Shown piece by piece: positions 1 to 8,667 of a DNA stretch of 64,000 bases (positions are counted from its first letter, which is position 1; each line of letters opens with the position of its first letter). The stretch lies in the NCBI RefSeq assembly GCF_000282595.1, contig NZ_AKIZ01000022.1:434001-498000 (forward strand). Direction: 5' to 3'. The translations under genes and the position numbers were made by a program. The notes beneath the pieces are model-generated. The model saw nothing but the letters and a program-made list of their open reading frames with translations, was not told the origin of the DNA and did no database searches. The DNA is from Phyllobacterium sp. YR531 (GTDB taxonomy: Bacteria > Pseudomonadota > Alphaproteobacteria > Rhizobiales > Rhizobiaceae).

Positions 1-571
1 AGACGTTGGCAAGGGCATTGCCGCTGGCATTGATATTGCCGGAACCGGTCAGGGTAAGGTTTTCGACAGGTCCCCTGACGCGTGAGCCATCGGCCAGGCT
101 AACTGTTACAGAGGCGTAGATCGTATCTATTCCGTTGGTGTTCTCTTCGTTGGCAATGTCATCGGCATGGTCGAAGTGATAGATGTCATTGCCATTTCCA
201 CCTTTCAGATCATCGAAGCCGGAACCACCGTTCAGTATGTCATTGCCTTCGCCGCCTTCGAGGATGTCATAGTCAGCACCGCCGAGCAGGGTGTCATCGC
301 CCTGATCACCGTAAAGAATATCCGTGCCGTTTCCGCCGTCGAGAAGATCATTGCCTTCATCGCCCATTAGCCGGTCATTCCCTTCGTCGCCCCAGAGCGT
401 GTCGTTGCCACTATAACCGACGAGAAAATCCTGACCGGTGCCGCCATAGATAACGTCGTCTGCCGTGCCACCCCCGATCGAGTCATTGCCTCCCAAACCG
501 TAAATGGTCTGCGGCGTCGTAACGGCGGGATTATAGATATCGTCCTCTTCAGTCAGATAGATGGGCGGCAT
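1..571 (-). CDS. RTX / hemolysin-type calcium-binding repeat protein, N-terminal part (runs off the left edge)
   Basis: Reading leftwards from an ATG at 571 gives an open frame to the window edge. It begins [11 protein letters not shown] and then shows repeated glycine/aspartate nonapeptides of the GGxGxDxLx type ([41 protein letters not shown]). These form calcium-binding beta-rolls in RTX proteins, which are usually exported by type I secretion. After the repeats comes an [20 protein letters not shown]-like stretch, typical of the linker that follows an RTX block. There is no N-terminal signal peptide, as expected for type I substrates. An AGAGGA ribosome-binding site lies just upstream (576-583). 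The C-terminal secretion signal and total length cannot be seen. No intact type I exporter is in the window, only an ATPase remnant near 15 kb. Confidence 0.85.
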   Translation of the reverse strand, partial: MPPIYLTEEDDIYNPAVTTPQTIYGLGGNDSIGGGTADDVIYGGTGQDFLVGYSGNDTLWGDEGNDRLMGDEGNDLLDGGNGTDILYGDQGDDTLLGGADYDILEGGEGNDILNGGSGFDDLKGGNGNDIYHFDHADDIANEENTNGIDTIYASVTVSLADGSRVRGPVENLTLTGSGNINASGNALANV

Positions 572-719
572 GGGTGTTTCCTCTGCTGTCAGACGGGGCG
601 CTTTATAGCGGCACAAGGCACCGAATTTAGCGTCTACTCATCCGGTTCGTAAACAGGCTATAAAAACTATCTCATCGGGTATCCGGTGATCTGCCGTAAA
701 AGCGGGAAGGAGATGCGTT

Positions 720-2099
720 TTGAATCTGCGGCTTCAAATCATTGCGTTAGCGATCATACCGCTGGTTGTCGCTATCTTGTCCGTAACGATATTCATCACC
801 TGGCAATCCACCAGCCTTGTCAGGAGCAGCATCGACACCTTCGAGCAGAACATGCTGAAATCGAAGGAAACAGAGATCATCAACCTGACAACACTGGCCA
901 TGTCGGCGATCAACACCACCTATCTCAATGCAGGTGCCGATGATGAAGATGCCAAGCGCAAAGTGACGGAAATTCTCAAAGGGCTCGACTATGGTCAGGA
1001 TGGATATTTCTTCGTGTATGATTACGACGGAAACAGCATTGTCCATCCCCGCCAGGAATTCCGATCGGGGCATAATTGGCTCAATATCACCGATCCGGAT
1101 GGGGATCACGTCATCGCCAACCTGATTGCGGCGGCGAAGGCAGGGGGCGGACTGCATCAATACAAGTGGGAAAAGCCTTCCACCGGGAAACTGGCCGACA
1201 AGCTGTCCTTTGTAACCGGCCTTGATAAGTGGAAATGGGTTCTGGGAACCGGTGCCTATCTTGATGATGTGTTTGCACAAACTGCAGCGGCCAAGGCGGA
1301 ATTGCGCCAGAGTATCGGTAACACTTTCCTGATTGTTGCGCTGGTCGCTGTGCCTGCGACCATCATCGTATTCTCAACCTGCATGCTGATCACACTTCGC
1401 GAGCGCCGTCTGGCCGATACCAAACTCAAACGGTTGACACAGAGGGTCATTGATACGCAGGAGGAGGAAAGGGCTCGCATATCGCGTGAACTGCATGACG
1501 GGATTTCACAAAACCTGGTGGGTGTGCGCTATGCGATGGATCTGGCAAGACGAAAAGTAGCGACGGGATCGGATCAGACCGCAATTGCCATCGATTCCAG
1601 CATTGAAGCGCTGAACAGCGCAATCAAGGAAGTTCGCGGACTTTCACATGGCCTTCGCCCGCGTGTTCTCGATGATCTCGGTTTGGCAGCTGCCCTTACC
1701 GCCCTGTGCAATAACTTTCTCGGGCGGACGGGGGTAGATACGGATCTGACCGCTGCGGGCTTTCTGGATGACCTGAAACCGGAAGCCAGCACAGCATTGT
1801 ACCGCGTGGCGCAGGAAGCCTTCAACAATATCGAACGGCACGCCAAAGCCAGCAAAGTGAGCGTCAGGATATGGAGCGAGAAAGGCCGTGCCCGGTTGTC
1901 TATCACTGATGATGGTGTCGGCTTTGCCAAGGATAGTGCCCATGACAGCAGTGGACTTGGGTTACGCAACATGCAGGAGCGCATGGCCCATTTCGGCGGC
2001 CTGTTGCTGGTAAGGAGCGAACCGGGAAGAACTGTGCTGACGGCGCTGCTGCCAAAATCTGCATCCGTTTATAAAGTGAAGGCGGCAGCCGTAGCATGA
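720..2099 (+). CDS. mctS: Sensor histidine kinase with single Cache domain, NarX/DesK-type kinase core (MctS-like)
   Basis: This is a membrane sensor kinase of 459 residues. A transmembrane helix (about 5-28) is followed by a periplasmic sCache_2-like domain (about 45-190, with GQDGYFFVYDYDGN and WKWVLGTGAY), a second helix (about 200-223) and a HisKA_3 dimerisation/phosphoacceptor region (RISRELHDG, His259). The HATPase shows an N box (EAFNNIERHA), DDGVGF and GLGLRNMQERM. Cache domains of this type often bind small carboxylates. The start is a TTG at 720, preferred because AAGGAG lies at 706-711; an ATG at 713 is out of frame. The stop overlaps the next gene by four bases (ATGA). Position upstream of a regulator and an MctP-type symporter matches the rhizobial mctSR-mctP arrangement, where MctSR controls monocarboxylate uptake. 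The symbol is inferred from that context. Confidence 0.85.
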   Translation: MNLRLQIIALAIIPLVVAILSVTIFITWQSTSLVRSSIDTFEQNMLKSKETEIINLTTLAMSAINTTYLNAGADDEDAKRKVTEILKGLDYGQDGYFFVYDYDGNSIVHPRQEFRSGHNWLNITDPDGDHVIANLIAAAKAGGGLHQYKWEKPSTGKLADKLSFVTGLDKWKWVLGTGAYLDDVFAQTAAAKAELRQSIGNTFLIVALVAVPATIIVFSTCMLITLRERRLADTKLKRLTQRVIDTQEEERARISRELHDGISQNLVGVRYAMDLARRKVATGSDQTAIAIDSSIEALNSAIKEVRGLSHGLRPRVLDDLGLAAALTALCNNFLGRTGVDTDLTAAGFLDDLKPEASTALYRVAQEAFNNIERHAKASKVSVRIWSEKGRARLSITDDGVGFAKDSAHDSSGLGLRNMQERMAHFGGLLLVRSEPGRTVLTALLPKSASVYKVKAAAVA

Positions 2100-2740
2100 C
2101 ACAAAAAGTGGCTATCAAAGTGCTACTCGTTGACAATCATCCGTTGGTTGCCGATGGCCTTCGGGCAATTCTGCAAACATATGATCATATTAATATTGTC
2201 GGCAGTGCCGGGTCAGCCAACGACGCCATAGAGATCGCCCGGCGGACCGCCCCGGACGTTGTGCTGCTGGATATCAATATGCCGAATATCAGTGGTATCG
2301 AAGCGATAGAGATGTTCCGCAAGGAAGGTCTTACCTGCCGGATCATCATGTTGTCGATGCATGATAGCCGCGAATATATCTCGTCTTCAGTGGTGCGTGG
2401 GGCTTCCGGCTATGTGCTGAAAGATGTTCCGACGGACGAGATCGCAAGGGCGATAAGCGTGGTTGCAGAAGGTGGAACATTCTTCTCCACCGGTGTGCCG
2501 GATGTGCTGCTTGAGCGACACATCAAATACGAAGCAGTGCCGTTGACAAGTCGTGAGAAGTCCATCCTGATGCAGATCGCATCCGGCAAAAGTAACCGCG
2601 ATATCGCTGCGGAACTCGGTATTTCCAATGCTACAGTCGAGACACATCGCAAGAACCTGAAACGAAAACTGCATATTCCCACCACCGCCGGACTGGTCCG
2701 CTACGCACTCGATAATGGCATGAGTGAGGGCGATTTATAA
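2096..2740 (+). CDS. mctR: NarL/FixJ-family response regulator (MctR-like)
   Basis: This 214-residue protein has an N-terminal receiver domain (acidic pocket in LLVDNHP, phosphoacceptor Asp59 in VVLLDINMP, conserved Lys in GYVLKD) and a C-terminal LuxR-type helix-turn-helix (about 148-210, with LTSREKSILMQIASGKSNRDIA and SNATVETHRKNLKRKL). It overlaps the kinase gene by four bases, so the two are almost certainly translationally coupled partners. It is the likely activator of the DUF3311-symporter pair just downstream, and a palindrome with NarL-type geometry lies in the intervening gap. The family is clear; the specific Mct role is inferred from context. Confidence 0.9.
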   Translation: MTQKVAIKVLLVDNHPLVADGLRAILQTYDHINIVGSAGSANDAIEIARRTAPDVVLLDINMPNISGIEAIEMFRKEGLTCRIIMLSMHDSREYISSSVVRGASGYVLKDVPTDEIARAISVVAEGGTFFSTGVPDVLLERHIKYEAVPLTSREKSILMQIASGKSNRDIAAELGISNATVETHRKNLKRKLHIPTTAGLVRYALDNGMSEGDL

Positions 2741-2757
2741 GATTTGGCCCGCTTGCT

Positions 2758-2773
2758 TACCCAGTTCTGGGTA
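2758..2773. promoter_or_regulatory. Perfect 7-2-7 inverted repeat, candidate NarL-type response-regulator operator
   Basis: The sequence TACCCAG-TT-CTGGGTA is a perfect palindrome of two 7-base arms separated by two bases. It lies 17 bases after the regulator stop and about 90 bases before the DUF3311 start. NarL binds paired heptamers (consensus TACYYMT) in exactly this 7-2-7 layout, and six of seven positions here fit. It is therefore a good candidate for the binding site of the regulator encoded just upstream. A short terminator hairpin is the alternative, but no T-tract follows. Confidence 0.55.
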
Positions 2774-2862
2774 GATGGCAGCAGGTAGAAGCCCGGCAAT
2801 CTTGTAACGTCAGAATACCTTCCATAGAAACCTTGGCCAGTTGGTTTTGGGGAGGATTACGC

Positions 2863-3072
2863 ATGTCTCAGCTATTATCGAAACCGTGGGTGAGGGCCAT
2901 TCGCTGGCTGCTCATTCTGCCCTATATCGGGCTTCTTTGGGTACCGTTCTACAATCGCGTGGAGCCGGTGCTTTTCGGATTTCCATTCTTTTACTGGTAT
3001 CAGCTCGCCTGGGTACCGCTCACCGCGCTCCTGACCTGGATCGTTTACAGGAGCGTGCGCCATGACGACTAA
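2863..3072 (+). CDS. DUF3311 small membrane protein paired with the symporter
   Basis: This small protein of 69 residues has two hydrophobic helices (about 13-30 and 35-60, including WLLILPYIGLLWVPFYNR and the FPFFYWYQLAWV segment). The pattern matches DUF3311, a family almost always encoded immediately before solute:sodium symporters and thought to be an accessory subunit. The ATG at 2863 is chosen because GGAGG stands at 2851-2855; an in-frame TTG at 2833 has no such site. The end overlaps the symporter start by 11 bases, implying coupled translation. Confidence 0.85.
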   Translation: MSQLLSKPWVRAIRWLLILPYIGLLWVPFYNRVEPVLFGFPFFYWYQLAWVPLTALLTWIVYRSVRHDD

Positions 3073-4540
3073 TATCGACACCACGGCGCTTGCCGTATTC
3101 ACGTTCTTCTTCGTTCTTGTGACTGTTCTCGGCTTTGTCGCATCGCGCTGGCGCAAGCCAAAAACACTTGCCCATATTGATGAATGGGGACTTGGTGGCC
3201 GTTCGTTCGGCACATGGATCACATGGTTTCTCGTTGGGGGAGATTTTTACACCGCCTATACGGTTATTGCTGTTCCGGCGCTGGTTTATACGGTCGGTGC
3301 ATATGGGTTCTTCGCGTTGCCCTATACGATCATCGTTTACCCACTGGTCTTTCTTGTCATGCCGCTTTTGTGGAAGCGCGCCAAAGATCATGGTTATGTG
3401 ACGGCGGGCGACGTTGTCCACGGTCAGTATGGTTCGCGCGCACTTGAACTGACGGTAGCGGCAACCGGCGTCATCGCTACGATGCCTTACATAGCGTTGC
3501 AGCTCGTTGGAATGACAGCCGCCCTGAAAGCGCTCGGTCTGCATGGCGAAATACCACTCGCCATCGCCTTTATCATTCTGGCAGTTTACACCTATTCAGC
3601 GGGATTGCGTGCACCGGCACTCATCGCATTCGTCAAAGATATCATGATCTATATCGTGGTCATCGCAGCCGTTGCGCTTATTCCTTCCAAACTCGGTGGC
3701 TATGCCAATGTGTTTGCATCGGCAGAAGCAGCGTTTCAGGCCAAGGGTTCCGGCAACCTGCTTCTTGGCGGTAACCAGTATGTTGCCTATGCAACGCTGG
3801 CTCTGGGTTCAGCACTTGCGGCCTTCATGTATCCGCACACATTGACAGGTATTTTCGCTTCCAACAGCGGCGATACAATCCGCAAGAATGCCGTGCTCCT
3901 TCCGGCCTATACGCTTCTGCTCGGTCTGCTCGCCCTGCTTGGTTATATGGGTCATGCTGCCGGTCTGAAACTCGATAGTGCCAATGATGTTGTTCCGGCT
4001 CTTTTCCAGAATTTGTTTCCCAGCTGGTTTGCAGGTTTTGCCTTTGCAGCTATCGCCATTGGTGCGCTGGTTCCAGCAGCCGTCATGAGCATTGGCGCTG
4101 CCAATCTGTTCACCCGCAATTTCTGGAAAGCCTATATCAATCCGCAGGTGACTGATGAGGGTGAGGCCAAGGTTGCTAAGATAACGTCGCTGCTTGTCAA
4201 AATTGGTGCGTTGCTTGTCATCGTGCTTTTGCCAACCCAGTTTGCGCTCGACCTGCAGCTCTTGGGTGGTATCTGGATTTTGCAGACGCTCCCTGCACTG
4301 GTGTTCGGGCTCTACACCAACTGGTTCCGTGCCTCTGGCCTTCTGGCAGGATGGTTTGTCGGCTTTTTCGGTGGAACATATCTGGTCTGGGATGCGAACT
4401 GGAAGCCACTTCATGTCATCGGTTTTGGCGACACCCAGTTTACCATCTACACGGGTCTGCTGGCATTGGCTGCGAACATTGCAGTCGCGTGCATCATCAA
4501 CGCGCTGGTTCCTGCAAAGACCGTCGTTGCCAGAGCCTGA
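3062..4540 (+). CDS. mctP: Sodium:solute symporter, MctP-like monocarboxylate permease
   Basis: This is a 492-residue polytopic membrane protein with about 13 hydrophobic segments. The N-terminal part shows the SSS-family pattern EWGLGGRSFGTW...FLVGGDFYTAYT, followed by the AYGFFALPYTI and ALGSALAAFMYPHTLTGIFA segments typical of the family. Length and layout match MctP of Rhizobium leguminosarum, which takes up lactate, pyruvate, propionate and alanine across the inner membrane. The gene overlaps the DUF3311 gene and lies behind a Cache-domain two-component system, the same order as mctSR-mctP. Substrate assignment is by family and neighbourhood; pyruvate/acetate-type SSS members cannot be separated by eye. 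Confidence 0.85.
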   Translation: MTTNIDTTALAVFTFFFVLVTVLGFVASRWRKPKTLAHIDEWGLGGRSFGTWITWFLVGGDFYTAYTVIAVPALVYTVGAYGFFALPYTIIVYPLVFLVMPLLWKRAKDHGYVTAGDVVHGQYGSRALELTVAATGVIATMPYIALQLVGMTAALKALGLHGEIPLAIAFIILAVYTYSAGLRAPALIAFVKDIMIYIVVIAAVALIPSKLGGYANVFASAEAAFQAKGSGNLLLGGNQYVAYATLALGSALAAFMYPHTLTGIFASNSGDTIRKNAVLLPAYTLLLGLLALLGYMGHAAGLKLDSANDVVPALFQNLFPSWFAGFAFAAIAIGALVPAAVMSIGAANLFTRNFWKAYINPQVTDEGEAKVAKITSLLVKIGALLVIVLLPTQFALDLQLLGGIWILQTLPALVFGLYTNWFRASGLLAGWFVGFFGGTYLVWDANWKPLHVIGFGDTQFTIYTGLLALAANIAVACIINALVPAKTVVARA

Positions 4541-4552
4541 TAATCTTTGGGA

Positions 4553-4574
4553 AGCGGCGCATCATTACGCCGCT
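4553..4574. terminator. Possible hairpin terminator between convergent genes
   Basis: AGCGGCG and CGCCGCT form a 7-bp stem around an 8-base loop in the 50-base gap between the symporter and the oppositely oriented LCP gene. No T-tract follows on either strand, so it is a weak candidate. Confidence 0.3.
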
Positions 4575-4590
4575 GCCCATCGAATAGGTT

Positions 4591-5733
4591 CTAGATTAGC
4601 GGACAGGGAAATGGTGCTGGCGCTTTGCTGTTTGAAGGCGGTGCCACAACGGTATTTTCCTGTTCGGCCTCCCGCTCAGCTGGGAGAGGTATTGCCGGCT
4701 CTGACCTCTTGAGGTCGTTGCGGTTGAAAGGCTCTTCCTCTGCAATCGAACGGAACAATCGCTTTGCAGGCCCATCCAGCAATTCCAACCGCCCGGGATA
4801 GTCGCTGGAATCTCGCCAGGGTGTCGTGAGAAAGCGTATATTCGCGGCGGATATTCCACGCACGGCGAGCGCCAGTTCCATCATCAGGCCGGGCGTAAGG
4901 TCCGGATCTGTCGTGACAGATTTGCTGGCCACGCTCAAAAGGCTGATCACCTTGCCGGGATTTGCAAGCACGCCACCGCCAATTACTTTCTTCGACAGGC
5001 CTGACAGGAATTGTTGCTGGCGCTGAATGCGTCCTATATCGGTTCCATTGCTCAGGCCATGACGAATCCGGACATAGGCAAGCGCCTGATCGCCGCGAAG
5101 AGCCTGAATTCCGGCAGGCAAGTCAAGCTTCACAAGCTTGTCATGGATGGGTTGGGGAAGGCAAACCTCCACACCGCCTGCAGCATCTACCAGTTGCTTG
5201 AAACCGGTAAAGTCAACCATGACAAAGTGATCTATATGGATGCCGGTTAGCGTCTCAATGGTTTTCCAGATACACCCGATACCGCCCGCGCTATATGATG
5301 AGTTGATAATGCCGCGTTGTGCCCGTTGTCCTGGAAAGCCTTCCTTTGAAACGCATCTGGGCAATTGAACCCGCAAATCCCTCGGAAAGCTGATGACTGC
5401 CAGTTCGCTGCGATCAGCTGGCAGGTGCACAAGCATGATTGTATCAGTGCGTTCGCCAAGGCGGGCTGCACCCTTGCCCTCCCGCCGGTCAGACCCGACG
5501 AGCAGTATGTTCATTGCTGCTGACGATGCTTTGGCAGGGCGGTTTTCACCCAGCTCTTTGTCCGTAACTTCAACGTGCCTGACATTGGAGATCATTACCG
5601 CATAAAGGGTGCCAAAACCGATAGCAATCAACAGCGCAATGATGGCTCCAATCAGGATTGACCAGAATATCCAGCGCCGCACAGGTTTCGGCGGATTCGG
5701 TTCCGGATTGAGTGACTCATCGATCAAATTCAT
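4591..5733 (-). CDS. LytR-CpsA-Psr (LCP) family envelope protein
   Basis: The protein has a short cytoplasmic tail, one transmembrane helix (about 20-44) and an extracytoplasmic LCP domain (about 74-240). Family landmarks are NILLVGSDRR, ERTDTIMLVHL, AVISFPRDLRVQLP, the INSSYSAGG-IET segment, HFVMVDFTGFKQLVDAAGGV, LRGDQALAYVRIRHG and DIGRIQRQQQFL, which include the conserved Arg and Asp residues that bind the polyprenyl-pyrophosphate substrate. In Gram-positive bacteria LCP enzymes attach teichoic acids, capsule or arabinogalactan to peptidoglycan. The function here is unknown. The ATG at 5733 is chosen because it precedes the charged tail directly; an in-frame start at 5790 would add 19 unlikely residues, and neither has a strong ribosome-binding site. 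The gene is convergent with mctP and divergent from the FGase-like gene. Confidence 0.8.
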   Translation of the reverse strand: MNLIDESLNPEPNPPKPVRRWIFWSILIGAIIALLIAIGFGTLYAVMISNVRHVEVTDKELGENRPAKASSAAMNILLVGSDRREGKGAARLGERTDTIMLVHLPADRSELAVISFPRDLRVQLPRCVSKEGFPGQRAQRGIINSSYSAGGIGCIWKTIETLTGIHIDHFVMVDFTGFKQLVDAAGGVEVCLPQPIHDKLVKLDLPAGIQALRGDQALAYVRIRHGLSNGTDIGRIQRQQQFLSGLSKKVIGGGVLANPGKVISLLSVASKSVTTDPDLTPGLMMELALAVRGISAANIRFLTTPWRDSSDYPGRLELLDGPAKRLFRSIAEEEPFNRNDLKRSEPAIPLPAEREAEQENTVVAPPSNSKAPAPFPCPLI

Positions 5734-5984
5734 TGCCCATATAATTCGCTGACAGATGATCCAGCGATAGCCCCAATCATCAGGATACATCGGGTCGCTG
5801 CGCGTGTAATCCCCAATTCGGACGGCACCTGTCTCAAATGCGCGAAGGGTAAACGAAATCAGTCAGCGTATTGGGCGATCGACTTCATATCTGCAGCTTT
5901 GGAACTCTGAAGGCATGCCATGCGTTTCGTCACATCGTCATTCATTGCCAGGAAGTGGTAGGGCAGCAAACAAGGGAGAGATTG

Positions 5985-6782
5985 ATGGAACCCGGCGCGT
6001 CCGACTGGTGGTCTGTCCATTGTGGTTCCTCACCCATCATTGCAACAGCCATCCATAACGGCGATCTGGTGCGACCTGCCGCTGAAAAGCTCATGGCCAT
6101 ATCCAAGGCCGAGCGATTGCGCGAAGAAGATCCATTTACGGGATTCTTCATTCGGGATGTTCCCAATCGAATTATCTTCCATCGTTCACGATTTGAAATT
6201 GACCTGAACCGGGCAAGAGAAAAGGCCGTTTACGTAACGCCGGATCAGGCTTGGGGTATAAATGTCTGGAAGGACAAGCCGGGTAAAACCATCATTGAGG
6301 AATCCCTGCAACTGCACGATGCCTATTACAGCATGTTGCGGGGATTCCTGACCGAACACCAGAAGCGCCATAACCGTTTCGTTGTACTCGACGTTCATAG
6401 CTACAATCATCGCCGCGATGGCCCGAACGCGCCCCATGGCGATCCTAAAGAAATGCCCGAGATAAATATCGGCACGTCCTCCATGGACAGGGATCGCTGG
6501 GCGTTTTTGATTGATCCATTCATTGAAAAGCTGCGTGCTTTCAAATTCCGCGGACGCTCTCTGGATGTTCGCGAAAACATATCCTTTCAGGGGAAAGGCG
6601 AGCAAACGCGATTTATTCATGAGGCCTTTCCGGAAAGTGGATGTGCCATCGCCATAGAATTCAAAAAAATCTTCATGGATGAGTGGACAGGGTTGCCGGA
6701 CGGGAACGCATTGAAAGAGCTGCGCATGCTTGTCGCTTCGACATTAGCTGGACTTGAAGAAGCCTTGCGGACAGTGAGATGA
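5985..6782 (+). CDS. N-formylglutamate amidohydrolase (FGase/HutG-like) family protein
   Basis: This 265-residue protein carries the pattern of the N-formylglutamate amidohydrolase superfamily, a zinc-hydrolase fold: SPIIATAIHNGDLVRP near the N-terminus, EEDPFTGFF, FEIDLNRAREKAVY, VLDVHSYNHRRDGPN and a closing IAIEFKKIFMDEWTG. The likely reaction is cleavage of an amide at glutamate or a related small peptide-like bond. It is not next to hut genes, so histidine catabolism is unlikely. The ATG at 5985 has AAGGGAGAG just upstream (5972-5980); an in-frame start at 5871 would add 38 residues without family similarity. Its stop overlaps the DUF1704 start by four bases, so it is the first gene of a coupled three-gene unit. 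Confidence 0.8.
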   Translation: MEPGASDWWSVHCGSSPIIATAIHNGDLVRPAAEKLMAISKAERLREEDPFTGFFIRDVPNRIIFHRSRFEIDLNRAREKAVYVTPDQAWGINVWKDKPGKTIIEESLQLHDAYYSMLRGFLTEHQKRHNRFVVLDVHSYNHRRDGPNAPHGDPKEMPEINIGTSSMDRDRWAFLIDPFIEKLRAFKFRGRSLDVRENISFQGKGEQTRFIHEAFPESGCAIAIEFKKIFMDEWTGLPDGNALKELRMLVASTLAGLEEALRTVR

Positions 6783-8653
6783 ACCAGATCAAGATAACTT
6801 CCCCAACCCGTGCCGAATTCACTGAAGCAGTGGCATTATTGAAAGCTGGCAAGGCGGTACGCCTCGATCTTGAAAATGGTGGGCGTATCCATATTGACCG
6901 GCCTTTGCCATTCCTTTGCATCCACATTTTGACGGGACGTGATGCGGGAGCAGCGCATGATGTGGCTTCTGCAAATGCGTCCTATCTTATTGCGCCTGAT
7001 CTCGGATCGGCCGTTCGTGCCATTGAAAGCGTAGGAGCGTTTTTGAAAGAGCACTTCGGGGCCTTCATTGTTTTCGATGTGGGAGAGCTTGAACGGGACA
7101 CGATGTTCAACGAGGATTCACCCTATCTTCCGCCTTTCGAAATTACCGTGTCAGGTACGCGCGATACGGAGGTTGCCGGAGCGTTGAAAAGCTTTCGGTC
7201 GGCGGTGGAGGCCGTGGTCGCCAAGTTCCGGGTGCCGCGTTTGGTCAAACTTGAGGCAGTGGCAGACGAGCATGCTGCTCTGGCGAGGAAAGTGCCGGAT
7301 GTGCCGTGCCTGACTGTGCGTTTTGCGCCCATATACAGGGTACCTGAATCGGAAGAAATTTATCCGGACCTGCGGGACAGGGTGGTGGCAAACATTTTTG
7401 ATGCCGGTTTGCAGGCAATTGCTGCCTATCTCGAATCAAGCAGGACTGTGGAGGTCCCAAGCTACCGAGCCTTGGGTCGGCGCGCTTTCATTGATCCTGT
7501 TACCAAGGCTGACCGCACGATTGATGAGATAGCCGCGACATTCGATTTCCTGCTGGCCGTGACGCCGATCAATGCCGATGCAGCCTGGAAGCAATTCAAA
7601 TCCGACAGGTTTCAGAGCGCTCCGCGCCTGCTCTACCGCCCCTTGAGCGTGGAAATCGACGTCGAAAAGAAACGGCTGTTTTCCATTCCTTTTGACAGGT
7701 TTGAAGACCCGGTGTTGTCGAATCTCTATCGCGAAAAACAGCAGGAACTTGACCTGCAGCTGTCATTGATTTCGGCGCGGGAAACGCCACGCTTTGTCGA
7801 GCTTGGCAGGGCGCTATATGGCCGGGTTGAACCCGAATTGCGGATCGCGGCAGAGAATATACTGGCGGAAACCGCAAATATGGAAGAGTCGGCTGCCGAT
7901 GAAACCGGTAGCGCCGATTGCTACGAGATCGAGAGAGCAGCACAGGCCATGGTAGCTGCTTATCAGCAGCTTCACCCTGAATTTGAAGTGGAAATCGAAC
8001 TGCGTGACGATCTTCCTGCCGGTTTGATGGTTTCAGGGCCGCGCCTGTTGATCTCCCGCAGTACGATCATGGCGCGGGGCAGGCTCAACGCTTTGCTTAG
8101 CCACGAAATTGGTGTCCATCTGTTGACCTATTTCAATGGTGCGGCGCAGGGCTTGAGAATTTTCCGCTCCGGCCTTGCGGGATATGAAGGACTGCAGGAA
8201 GGGCTTGCCGTTTTTGCTGAGTATCTGGCAGGCGGCATGACGCTGGCGCGTATGAGACTTATAGCGGCTCGCGTTGCTGCTTGCGCCGACATGTTGGATG
8301 GCGCATCCTTCGTCGAAACATTCGACAGGCTGCTTCACAAGTATGGCTTTACCGAAGCGCGGGCATTCAGCCTGACGCTCCGGCTTTATCGCGGTGGCGG
8401 TCTTGCCAAGGATGCGATTTATCTGCGCGGCCTGCTTGAGGTTCTCGGCCATCTGAAAAATGGCGGTAGCCTGACCCCGTTCTGGATGGGGAAGATTGCT
8501 GCATCTCATTTTGGCGTGATGCAGGAGCTCAACTCCCGAGGGCTCCTAAGAGCACCAGTTGTAAGTCCGGCCTTCCTTTCGCATCCAGATGCAAAGAAGG
8601 GTCTGGACAGGGCACGTGCCGGACTTTCCCCCGTCGAGATGATCTCGACCTAA
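6779..8653 (+). CDS. DUF1704 / QEGLA-motif putative metallopeptidase (MATCAP-like fold)
   Basis: This 624-residue protein belongs to the family annotated as flavohemoglobin expression-modulating QEGLA motif protein (DUF1704). The metal-binding signature is visible as SHEIGVH (His442, Glu443, His447, an HExxxH motif), and the eponymous QEGLA lies at 473-477, whose Glu474 is probably the third ligand. Eukaryotic relatives (KIAA0895L/MATCAP) are tubulin carboxypeptidases with the same HExxxH, which supports a carboxypeptidase-like role. The N-terminal 270 residues form a separate domain of unknown function. The gene overlaps the FGase-like gene by four bases (ATGA) and is followed after 14 bases by an ATP-grasp ligase. 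This suggests that the unit makes, trims or breaks an amide-linked peptide or tag. The substrate is unknown. Confidence 0.85.
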   Translation: MNQIKITSPTRAEFTEAVALLKAGKAVRLDLENGGRIHIDRPLPFLCIHILTGRDAGAAHDVASANASYLIAPDLGSAVRAIESVGAFLKEHFGAFIVFDVGELERDTMFNEDSPYLPPFEITVSGTRDTEVAGALKSFRSAVEAVVAKFRVPRLVKLEAVADEHAALARKVPDVPCLTVRFAPIYRVPESEEIYPDLRDRVVANIFDAGLQAIAAYLESSRTVEVPSYRALGRRAFIDPVTKADRTIDEIAATFDFLLAVTPINADAAWKQFKSDRFQSAPRLLYRPLSVEIDVEKKRLFSIPFDRFEDPVLSNLYREKQQELDLQLSLISARETPRFVELGRALYGRVEPELRIAAENILAETANMEESAADETGSADCYEIERAAQAMVAAYQQLHPEFEVEIELRDDLPAGLMVSGPRLLISRSTIMARGRLNALLSHEIGVHLLTYFNGAAQGLRIFRSGLAGYEGLQEGLAVFAEYLAGGMTLARMRLIAARVAACADMLDGASFVETFDRLLHKYGFTEARAFSLTLRLYRGGGLAKDAIYLRGLLEVLGHLKNGGSLTPFWMGKIAASHFGVMQELNSRGLLRAPVVSPAFLSHPDAKKGLDRARAGLSPVEMIST

Positions 8654-8667
8654 ATAAAAGGATTTTT

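Noticed and set aside
2741-2760. Possible sigma54 element TGGCCCGCTTGC before the DUF3311-symporter genes
   Set aside because: The GG-to-GC spacing is three bases too short.
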